NCBI GenBank assembly: GCA_027625915.1
Contig: JANTQA010000057.1
Location: 1,178,001 to 1,242,000, forward strand
Length of the DNA stretch: 64,000 nt
Source of the DNA: Anaeramoeba flamelloides
Taxonomy: Eukaryota > Metamonada > Anaeramoebidae
Direction of reading: 5' to 3'
The translations under genes and the position numbers were made by a program. Positions 55,415-64,000 of the stretch are shown in pieces; position 1 is the first letter of the stretch; every line of letters begins with the position of its first letter. The notes beneath the pieces are model-generated. The model saw only the letters and a program-made list of their open reading frames with translations, made no database searches and was not told where the DNA came from.

Positions 55415-55750
55415 TAAACCGTCGTTAGCTTTTTCCAGAATTCAGAAGAATCGAGTGAAATCTTTAATTTTACTCTATTCTTTCGAATTCTGGAAAACCG
55501 TCGTTAGCTTTTCTTGAGTTTTCTGTTTATTTGTGAAGTATTCTAGGTTTTTTTGAGGTTTTCTATTTTATTTCTGAAGTGTTATAGGTTTTTTTGCTTT
55601 TCGAAATAAACAGAAAATTTTAATAAATTTTCTGTTTATTTCGAAAAGTAAAAAAAACCTAACGAAAATCGATAGATTTTACAGATAAACAGAAAACCTC
55701 AAGAAAACCTAGGCACTCTACGGCACTTGACAACACTTTTTGTTAGTCTT
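55415..55750. repeat. Nested hairpin array, locus C, inserted in LINE coding sequence
   Basis: Contains a CCAGAATTCAGAAGAATCGA / TATTCTTTCGAATTCTGG hairpin and a large hairpin with outer arms at about 55505-55540 and 55680-55712 and a core at about 55590-55655. In the core CGAAATAAACAG pairs with CTGTTTATTTCG. The right flank, CCTAGGCACTCTACGGCACTTGAC, is the reverse complement of the GTCAAGTGCCGTAGAGTGCC-like leader seen elsewhere, so this copy is in the opposite orientation. Confidence 0.75.
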
Positions 55751-56129
55751 TGTAGAATTCAAAAGATATTTAAATGGAAGAGTTCAACTTCAATTTTAAA
55801 ACTCAGAAATTTTACAAATTACCTTTAACAGGTATTCTTATGTTCTGAATAATAATAAATCAAAACATTGTGAATTATGTAAAAAAAAATAAACAATTTA
55901 GAAATCATTGAAGATTTAGACCATTTTCTATCGAATTGCTCAACCGATGAAAATAATCGCAAAATCTGGATATTTGAATGAAAAAAAATTAATATATCTA
56001 ATATATTAAAAAATAATAATATTTCTAATATTATAATAAAAAAATATTCAACGTTCTTATTAGCCTTAGTGGGTAATAAACTTAATTTTGAGTCTTTAAT
56101 AAAATTCCTAAATAAAATTTTAGAAATTC

Positions 56130-56340
56130 GATGAAGTGCCGTCAAGTACCGTAGAGTGCCTAGCTTTTCCAAAATTAAAAAGTATAGAGAAAAATCAAAG
56201 ATTTTACTCAATTCTTTTAAATTCTGGAAAAGCTAACTGAGGTTTTTTTTAATTTCAGAAATAAAAAAAATTTTTACAATGTTTTTTTTAATTTTAGAAA
56301 TTAAAAAAAAAAACCTAACGACAAGCAAGAGGGGTTAATA
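56130..56340. repeat. Nested hairpin array, locus D, in a LINE 3' UTR
   Basis: Leader GTGCCGTCAAGTACCG, TAGAGTGCCTAGCTTTTCC, a diverged hairpin closing at AAATTCTGGAAAAGCTAAC, then a second T-rich/A-rich hairpin ending AAAAAAACCTAACGACAAGC. It is followed by a small GC hairpin and the (AAT)n tail. Confidence 0.65.
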
Positions 56341-56900
56341 ACACCCCCCTTAAATAATAATAATAATAATAAAGTAAATCTTTTTGAAGCAAAATATTTT
56401 CAAGTCTTGTTTGAATAAGGATAAATTCCAGCCGGTCATCTTCTGGCAGAAATAACCATTTTAAAAATAACAATTTTTATTTTTTTCTAATATTTTATTT
56501 TTCTTTTTCCGTTTTTTTCATAAATTTAAATTTGATCTCAAATCTAAATATTTATTCGGTGATATTTTCTTGTTGAAAAGGAGCTAATTATTAATTAATA
56601 GTTTGTTTTTTGAGTTTTATTTTTTCCAAAAAAAAATAATGTAATTTTCATTTTTAAAATTTTCTTATGATTTTTTTACTAGAGATTTTGATATTTACTA
56701 TTAAAATGAAATTTATTTGTTATTATCCCTCTCAATACTTATTACAAATCAGTAATTGTAAAAATGAAATGATTCATTAAGTCCAAAAAAAAATTTTTTC
56801 CAATCAATATAAAAGCAAGTATTTGCAAATTTTTCAAATTGAGCTTATATATTTATAGGTATTTAATATGAATGGATGAATGGATGTTTACTTATTGATG

Positions 56901-57139
56901 TTAGTGTGGTTGTAGTTGTTGTTGCTATAATGGGAATTACTCGAATTAAATTATAAAAGGAATTCATCAAAATTTTTAAAAGAGGGGATAAAGAGAAAAA
57001 GAAGGAAGGAAAAAATAAAAATTACATAGTATAAGCCTGTGTTTGTCTTGCCATCACACTCGTAAAATCTATTTGATTCCATTTTACCACCATTGCTAAA
57101 CATGGAAGTATATGGTATGGTTTCAAGATTACAACGAAG
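56901..57139 (-). CDS. Candidate 3' end of an unrecognised gene (two exons)
   Basis: Minus strand. An exon at 57139-57026, after TTTATTATTAG and before GTAATT, reads LRCNLETIPYTSMFSNGG, then KMESNRFYECDGKTNTGLYY. A 101-nt intron with a TATAG acceptor joins in phase to QQQLQPH and a TAA at 56901. The composition is ordinary protein with two Cys, unlike the low-complexity surroundings, and the splice signals are canonical. A preceding exon ending ..LIRLNTF at about 57223 (GTATGA donor) is possible. I do not recognise the family. It could equally be a relic of a retrotransposed or duplicated gene. Confidence 0.4.
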
Positions 57140-57259
57140 CTAATAATAAACAAAAAAAAAAAAAAAAAAGATTTGTTAAGAAAGGGAAAAAAGAAGAAAA
57201 ATAAATTAGAAATCATTCATACAAATGTGTTTAAACGAATTAAATCCAATACTATTTTA

Positions 57260-58247
57260 TCATTTACAAATTATCATTTCGTAAAAAATATATTCTTTAA
57301 ATTAATTAAAGGTTTTAAAAATTAATTCATCTGATTGTAGGGGTTTTTAAAAATAAATAAAAAAACTGGAGTTCTTTTTATTATATTCTGGTTATTATAA
57401 TTTTTTTTTGAATTTCAAATAAAAGAAAATTCGAGAACTGAAAGTTTTTTAAAAACAAACAAAATTGAATTTTCTTTTCATATTCTTTGAATGGATTTTA
57501 AAGTTTTTCAATTTAAAATAAACTCTGGTTTCTTATTAATTAAAAAAAAACAAATAAATTTAAATAGATCTATTTATCTTAATTCGAAAAAATATCAAGT
57601 TGTATTTTTTCTAATCAAATATTTACACTTTTCCATTTTTTAAAAAAATCATCATTACTCTAAAATTAAAGTATGTTGTAATTAAATGTGCCTCATATTT
57701 ATATTTCTAATTTTCATATGATTCTAAAAAATCTAAAATTAATTTTTAGGCTGTGTCAAATATTAAATTTTTTATTTTTGTCTTGAACTTTTAAAAAAAA
57801 TTTTTTTTAGTAATGTAAGCAATAAAATGTTGGGAATTCGATGACGAATTTTTTGGAATGAATTTGAACAACATTCAATAAATTTTTCTGTGAACAAAGT
57901 TTTTTGAATTTTTTTCTGCTTCATTCATTGGAAATTATTTTGCATCCAGACTTTTTGAATTTCTAACATTTTGCAGCTGATTATGGTTAATTTTACAAAG
58001 CATGGTAGATAAATTAAAATATAATCCTTCTATATTTGTTTAAATAAGATTATTTTTTGTTTATTTAATTAGATTTTTTATTTTTAAATCAGATCACTTT
58101 ATTTTTGAAGTTTTTCAGACCGTCATTGAATTCCCAAATTTTTTACATGAACTGTAATTTTTTTTAATCAATTGATTAAAGAAAAAAGATAGAGTAAAAT
58201 TGAAATGCTAATTTATAATAAATCAATAATATACATACATATAAATA
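57260..58247. other. AT-rich intergenic DNA, no gene seen
   Basis: No exon, RNA gene or element boundary recognised. Confidence 0.4.
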
Positions 58248-58846
58248 AGCTATTTCCAAAAAAGTAGGAGCAAATTTATTTTAATATATCTTTATTAAAC
58301 TTAATTCTAATATTATTATTTAAATACCCAAAATTGGTTTTCATCATTAATTGATTCTACAAAATACATCAATAAGTTTATTTATCTTGACATTACTTTT
58401 ATAAAAAATATCAAAGTTTCCGATCTTGATAATATTTTTTTGCTGCTGTGAAAATTAGTGATTATTTTTTTATTTTTAATTTCATTAAAAAAATTTTTTT
58501 CCAAAGAGGTTGAATCTTGATAAAATTTTCTCCCTGAGAAGGTAAAACTTATAACAGTATTTTATTGTTTAAAAAATAGTTTTGTATCCTAATTATAAAT
58601 TGTATATTTTTTATTAAAATTTGTTATACCTTTGTTTTTTTAAAAAAAGAGAATAATATTTTTTTTTTTCATTTTTTGGAAATATTTTGATAAACGTATT
58701 TTAAAAATTCATTAAATAGGTACTTATTCAATTATTATTAATATTTCTCTTAATTTTATATTACTGATTTACAAATACTTTCAAATAAAATATTATTTGA
58801 AATATAAAAAAAAAATGCAAAAGTTTTTTGGAAATGACTTTGTAAA
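58248..58846. mobile_element. GGAAATA-type MITE, copy 2 (about 600 bp)
   Basis: Begins GCTATTTCCAAAAAAGTAGG and ends in the inverse, AAAAGTTTTTTGGAAATGAC. The interior shares CAAAGTTTCCGATCT, TTTTTTTGCTGCTGTGAAAA, TCCAAAGAGGTT and ACTTATAACAGTATTTTATT with 59.64-59.83 kb. Non-coding. Confidence 0.65.
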
Positions 58847-59489
58847 AAATTAATATTAGGTTTTATAGATTTATTTTTACAAAAAAACATTACATGTTTA
58901 ATTTTATCTTGATTTAAATGCATATTGTTTTTTAAATTGTAAAAAAGGTTCTAATTTGTACATAATGCAATGGTATAACTTTCAAAAAAGAAATAAAAAG
59001 AAAAAAGAGAAAACTAATTCTTACGTCTTGAAATACATTAAATAGATAAATTATCTCCAAAAGTAGTGTCTCTTTGTTTGTACATTTGATTTTTTTGCAA
59101 AGTTCTATCAAAACTATGGATTTGGTTGTCTGTGAGATTTTTTTCTCTTGAAGATCAATTAAATAATTTTTAATTCTTCTTAAAGAGTTGAAAATTTGAA
59201 TTGGTGTTTCATAGTCCTTTTCCTCATTTATTTTGGGTATCGGGTGAAATTTTTCAATAGATGTTTCAATTACAAATGCTGTAATGCAAATCTCAAGCAG
59301 ATCATAATAATACTATTATTTTTTTGTAATTCAAAAAAGGGGGTAAATTGTTGTAAAATAAAAAGAATGTTTTTTTTTTTAAAAAATAAAGATTAGGAAT
59401 TCGGAAAATGAAATTAAAAAGAAAAAAATAGCACATTTCTTTCCACACAATAGTGATAAAAGAATTTAAAAAAAAAAAAACTGAGAGTA
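58847..59489. other. AT-rich spacer between two GGAAATA-type elements
   Basis: Open frames at 59196-59396 (plus) and 59302-59514 (minus) overlap on opposite strands, are F/K-rich and have no homology or splice support. No gene called. Confidence 0.4.
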
Positions 59490-60130
59490 AGTTTTTTCGT
59501 AAAAAGTAGTACAAATTTATTTTTAAAATATTTTTTTTAAAATCAATTCTAATTTAATGATTTAAATACCCAAAATTGTAATTCGTCATTAATAAATTCT
59601 ACAAAATAAATACAAAATGATTGTTTATTTGTGAGGCATTAATTTTAAAAAAAATATCAAAGTTTCCGATCTCAATTTTAATATTTTTTTGCTGCTGTGA
59701 AAATTGGTGTTTGTTTTTTTATTTTTGATTTCATTAAAAAAATTTTTTTCCAAAGAGGTTTAATCTTGATATAATTTTCTCAAGAGAAGAAAAAACTTAT
59801 AACAGTATTTTATTTTTTAAAAAATCGTTTGGGTTGTTAACATATTGCCCAGTTGTAATTGAATTTCGTTGTATCTCGTTTTGTCCAAAAACAATGTGTA
59901 ATTTTTTTTTTTTCATTTTTTGGAAATATTTTGATGAATATAAACTATTTTTCATAAATTTTGACTCACTTTATAATGTTAATGGGAATTGTTTTGTGGG
60001 TTTATTCCAGTATTCTTGACAAAAATTATTTTCAAATTTTTGGATCAGAATCATTTTTTCTAATTTTTCAAATTTTAGTTTTGCTTTTTCAAATTTTTGT
60101 TTTTTTTCATTTTCTTTTTCTTTTTCTTTT

Positions 60131-60203
<73 letters not shown>

Positions 60204-60712
60204 TCATGTGGAAAAAAAAAGAGATCTTCGAAAAGACAAATAATCACTAAGAAAATTGGGGCTATGTAGTGTCTTTGAAAATGGATTTAATTATTCATAA
60301 AAATATTGTTGTTCAACTTTTTTTCAGTGAAAGTTCAGTAATAAAAAATGGGTAATGCTCATTTCAAAAATTTTGACTCACTTTTTTTTAGTTTTTGGTT
60401 TTATTTTTTTTAATTTTTAATATATCAGGCTTTTATAGATTTAGAATGACTTAAAAGTGAATTACAAATCATATTGAGTTATTAATTGTTCTTGAATACT
60501 AAAGGATAAATTTTTTTTTTCAATTTATTATTTCAGGTGAGTCACAATTTTTGAAAAAGAGTTTATTTTGAAATAAAGCAATATACACTTATTCAATTAT
60601 TAATAATAATCCTCTAAATTTTATATTTCCTAATTTACAAATAGAACTACTTGAAAGAAAATATTTTTTGTAAAATGGAAAAAAAAAAACACTTTATTGG
60701 AAATACCTTTTA
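59490..60712. mobile_element. GGAAATA-type composite element, copy 3 (about 1.2 kb)
   Basis: The left end is related to the 58248 element (AAAAAGTAGTACAAATTTAT); the right end is AAAAACACTTTATTGGAAATACC. The left half parallels 58.25-58.68 kb. The middle (about 59945-60480) is the dispersed repeat also found at 31.54-32.06 and 45.44-45.92 kb, so the copy appears to contain a second element. Includes a 64-base T run. Confidence 0.55.
60133..60196 (+). repeat. 64-base poly-T run
   Basis: Uninterrupted T after a (TTTTTC)n lead-in. Homologous positions at about 31.73-31.77 and 45.58-45.60 kb have only short T/C-rich tracts, so the length may be recent expansion or an assembly artefact. Confidence 0.9.
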
Positions 60713-61650
60713 TTTCATAAGTTTAGAATTCATTAAAGAGATAATAATAATAAATTACAAAAATTATTACATTAAAGGTAAAAATGGTGTAAAATAATTT
60801 TTTTCTAATGTGATTTGTTGTCAAAATATAGAAAAATAATTTATGTGTATCTACACAAAGCCGTTCCAAACCTACCATGAAATCTATGATAAACAGAAAA
60901 TTCATTTTCTGTGCAACACTTTCCTCTCTATGATAGGATTTTATGGTTATATGATAGCCTATTACAAACCGTGAAATTTTATAATAGAACAAAAATTTCC
61001 CATAGAGAAAAAATTAAAATTTGAATTTTTCACCTCAGATATTCTGAATGATCAACAATTTTTAAAAATTTTTCGTATTTTTTGGTGGATCCTTAATTTC
61101 TAAAGACCTTAAAATCAAAAGGCGAGACCATTAAAAAGTTATTATTAAATTCGATCTTTGATCTTTTTTTTAAAATTTTGAATTTCATTATAGCAATTTT
61201 TTTCTGTCATTCTATCAAATAAGAAATTTTTTTAAAAAAGCCTCTGTTAAACCATAAAATTATGTCATATTGTTTAATCGTAGATTTATTTTTTCTTTTT
61301 AAACATAAAGAAATTTTGGGTATGTTGTTACCCATGAATAATCGTGAAATCCAAAATTTTTACCCTTTGATGCACTTTCGGACATTTAAGTAAAAGAACC
61401 TTTTGGTTGTAATTTGCACTTCTTCAATAATAAGAAGAAATAAAAATTGTTCTATGGTGAAAAGATAGAAATTGTATTCTCTATTTTATATAATAAAATC
61501 TTAGAATAAAGTCATTTTAAAAAAGTGTGATCAAAAATTTTTTTTATTATCAATATAAAAATAGGTAATTTGAAGTTTTTTAACTGTTTTAAAGATATTT
61601 TTGAAAAATTTTTGTCTTCTACTTTTTTAAAAATGCTTTAGGTAATTAAT

Positions 61651-61673
61651 TTATATATATATATATATATATT
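61651..61673. repeat. (TA)n microsatellite
   Basis: Uninterrupted AT dinucleotides. Confidence 0.85.
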
Positions 61674-62748
61674 ATAAATTTTTAATGTAGGGTTGAATGA
61701 GTTGTATTTTTATGTTAAAGTCATTTTAAGATAGTACAATCAAAATTTTTTTTTTAATAAAACCAAAAAAATAAGTATATTGAAGTTTTTTAAATGTTTT
61801 ATAAATATCTTTGAATACTTTTTTAAAATTGCTATAATACAGTTAAGTCTTTAATTGGAATTTATTGATCTCTTTTTCCTTGGATGTTCCTTTTTGATTG
61901 CTTGTGTTGATATATTTTGTGTTAACATAGAATTGTAAATGAAACTGATAAAGAAATTAAAAAAAGATCATGAAATGATGTTTTATCCAATTTAAATTCA
62001 AGGTTTCATATTTGATTATTTTTTGTTTTTTTTTTTTTTTGTATATTTTTCATTTCTCTAAAGAAAGGCACCACTCTAAAACAACAATTATGTGAAAATT
62101 TTCCATCTTTGATTGTATAAACTCCGCATACCAAAAATGTTTATTGAAAGAAAAAATCGATTATAGTGATAACTCTGCAAAATACTCTATTGAATCATAT
62201 TTGCAAAAGAGCCTTTAAAATGAAATAAATCTAAAAAAAAAAAAATTTGAAAAATGCTCACTAGTTTTTGGTTTTAGAGTTACAAGGTGCTCAAAAAACA
62301 AATTTTTATTTTTCGAGTAAAGATCTCGAGAAAAGCTTTAATTTTTACATCAGAATCAAAACATTAATTATAACAAAAACTTGGCGAAGTTAAGGACGGC
62401 ATTTCTACCCCGTAGAGTATTGAGTTATTGTATTATTTTACTTTGACTTCTCAAAAAGAATTTCCATTCTAAAGAAATTGTACAAAAAAATACGAATGTT
62501 CAAGTTTAAAAACCAAAACAAACAAAAAAATTATCAAATAGATTCTTGAATGAAAAAATTTAAAAAAAAAAAATGAGTTTTTAGGGATTTTCAAGTACAA
62601 TCTCAAATTTTAAAACATTTCAAATTTGTAAAAGTAACTATAAAAAATAGTTAGAATAGCTATGGGAAATTGTTTTGTGTTTATCAATTTGAAATGGAAA
62701 TTATGAAATATTAAAATCAAATTTTGGACTAATCTTCAAGCACAAGAG

Positions 62749-62773
62749 TATATATATATATATATATATATAT
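62749..62773. repeat. (TA)n microsatellite
   Basis: Uninterrupted TA dinucleotides. Confidence 0.85.
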
Positions 62774-63189
62774 GAAATCATTGAATTTTCCATAAAATTT
62801 CATTCAATTTCATAAAAAAAATTTTGCTTTTAGATATCAATAAAATTTCCTTTGATGAATTTTGATATGAAATTTAGTTAAATATTTCCTCAAAAAATCC
62901 TCAAATTTTGAATGAAATTTATTAAAGGTTATTTTCAATGAAATTTGTGTACAATTGTCATTATAATTCTTGGAAATATTCATCGTTTTTATCACATTTT
63001 CAAACTGTCCAAGTGTGATCATGGATCTAAAATAAATTAATACTCTTAATAAAGCAATTTAGCTACTCAGTAAAAGTCGGTATGTTTATTAATTGGAAAA
63101 ATTATTTTTCATATCCAGTCATGTTTACAATTAATACAAACAACTTTATACTCAAGGGTTATTCAGTTTTCCAGATACTATAGTAGAGT

Positions 63190-63411
63190 ATTGAAAAAAA
63201 ATACCCAGGCATGAAAATAATCCCAGACAATATTTTTAATTGTGAATATTAAGAAAATTGTCATTTAATTGCTTTTATTTATAAAATCAAATCCTTTTTA
63301 TAACTAAACAAATTTCTTCATGGAATCAGTAATAAACCTACCTAAAGTTCATTAAAGTGGGGAGTATATAGAATACTAAAGTAATTGCTTGATCGAATAA
63401 AAAAATCTAAG
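63190..63411 (+). repeat. Partial copy of the 38.0-kb MITE, cut by another element
   Basis: Matches the left part of 38005-38487 (AAAAAATACCCAGGCATGAA, ATCCCAGACAA, TTTTTAATTGTGAATATTA). It then jumps to its later part (AGTTCATTAAAGTGG, AAGTAATTGCTTGA) and stops where the GGAAATA-type element begins. Confidence 0.6.
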
Positions 63412-63992
63412 CTATTTCCAAGAAAGTGGGGCAAATTAATTTTGAAATATATTTATTAAACTAAATCTTCAAAAAAGTATTTAAAGTTAAAAAATCATTA
63501 ACTACCATTTATTGATTCTTGATTATAATTCATTTTTTTCTTAGTATTGTGTTATATAAATTAAAAGATATTAAATTTTCTGATCTCAATTTTATCTGAT
63601 ATTTTTTAGGGGTGAAAATTTGGTGTTTATAATTTTCTTTTTGATCAAAAAAATCGTTTTCATAACTTGTTTAATCTCAAAAAATTTTCAAATAGAATTG
63701 AAAACATATCACTGTATTTTATTGTTTACAAAATAATTTGTACCCTTTCCATATTTCCAGTTTTTTTATTGAAATTGATTGTATTTTTTTCACGAAAAAA
63801 AGTGCTATTTGTTTTTTCATTTTTTGGAAATATTTCAATGGGCATATATTGCAATAAATACCATTAGTCGTTGGTTCAATCGGTATTAATATTAAACTTA
63901 ATTTGTTATTATCAATTAATCAATATCTCCCACTAACAAAGATGATTTTAGATGAAATGTAAAAAAAAATGCCCCACTTTTTTGGAAATACC
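63412..63992. mobile_element. GGAAATA-type MITE, copy 4 (about 580 bp)
   Basis: The left end is GCTATTTCCAAGAAAGTGGG and the right end is the inverse, GCCCCACTTTTTTGGAAATA, followed by CCTTA. This is the cleanest pair of ends in the family: about 20 bp, one mismatch. The right 160 bp recur inverted at about 19940-20110. Non-coding. Confidence 0.72.
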
Positions 63993-64000
63993 TTATTTTT

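Larger units (their letters stand above)
54890..56375 (+). mobile_element. Decayed LINE 3' half, interrupted by a hairpin unit, with an (AAT)n tail
   Basis: About 55000-55130 encodes the thumb/connection region of LINE reverse transcriptase (AVLHSVLLYGLEIFDLKK, then DIDTWINKKITKFLL), continuing after frame disruptions to KRRFKLIQKLKILRF near 55200-55240. About 55780-55980 resumes with RNFTNY, CELC and EDLDHFLSNC, the zinc-binding C-terminus. Between them, about 55415-55745 is a hairpin unit of the nested-hairpin family. A second hairpin set (56130-56320) follows in the 3' UTR, and the element ends GAGGGGTTAATAACACCCCC, CTTAAA and (AAT)n. There are several stops and frame changes and no endonuclease, so it is a fossil. 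It is a different family from the 51.95-52.74 kb copy, which has a (GAAA)n tail. Confidence 0.72.
60713..63189. other. AT-rich intergenic DNA, no gene supported
   Basis: Minus-strand frames at 60723-60992 and 62837-63022 are of ordinary length for chance in AT-rich DNA and carry no recognised motif. (TA)n tracts lie at 61651-61673 and 62749-62773. No RNA gene found. Confidence 0.45.

Noticed and set aside
59971-60207. Minus-strand open frame beginning with a long Lys run
   Set aside because: It is the poly-T tract read in antisense inside a repeat element; no conserved residues.
1-64000. CRISPR arrays, operons, bacterial ribosome binding sites
   Set aside because: The genes have spliceosomal introns and eukaryotic families; no regularly spaced repeats of CRISPR type are present.

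Overview
This looks like a nuclear contig from a very AT-rich, intron-containing protist, most likely a free-living amoeboid lineage. The reasons are poly-Asn, poly-Gln and Lys-Glu tracts in the proteins, a LisH/RasGEF protein of the kind common in Amoebozoa and Anaeramoebae, a eukaryotic tRNA-Ser, canonical GT..AG introns (GTA-rich donors), and more than half the DNA made of decayed repeats. The lineage is inference; no marker gene settles it. All six well-supported coding regions end in TAA, and the standard genetic code fits throughout.

Layout. 1-5 kb: repeats around a short spliced PH-domain coding region (1260-1696). 5.7-7.8 kb: a Gln/Asn-rich coiled-coil protein, with a decayed relative at 11.0-11.5 kb. 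9.4-10.1 kb: a small TA-flanked inverted-repeat element followed by a hairpin array. 11.96-12.04 kb: tRNA-Ser(CGA). 14.2-15.5 kb: a composite inverted-repeat element. 16.1-23.1 kb: a four-exon RasGEF gene with an Arg-Gly-rich N-terminus and a 4.05-kb repeat-filled intron. 23-29 kb: repeats only. 29.4-30.5 kb: a three-exon proteasome maturation factor (UMP1/POMP). 33.2-36.4 kb, minus strand: a 1095-aa coiled-coil protein. 38-40 kb: two MITE-like elements. 40.9-41.6 kb, minus: a cation-dependent O-methyltransferase. 44.6-54.3 kb, minus: a three-exon double AAA+ ATPase with introns of 1.9 and 4.9 kb that carry LINE debris. 54.9-56.4 kb: a decayed LINE interrupted by a hairpin unit. 56.9-57.14 kb, minus: a candidate 3' gene end of unknown function. 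58-64 kb: elements sharing a GGAAATA terminal motif.

The genes are single, scattered and functionally unrelated (Ras signalling, proteasome assembly, small-molecule methylation, an AAA+ machine, coiled-coil scaffolds), so nothing suggests an operon-like cluster. Three of the gene models were obtained by joining exons by eye at canonical splice sites. In each case the junctions are in phase and restore family motifs, notably both P-loops of the AAA+ protein.

The most unusual material is a repeat family built from nested hairpins. Its arms agree within a locus but differ between loci. At least one copy lies next to LINE 3' coding sequence, and another sits inside an intron of the AAA+ gene.
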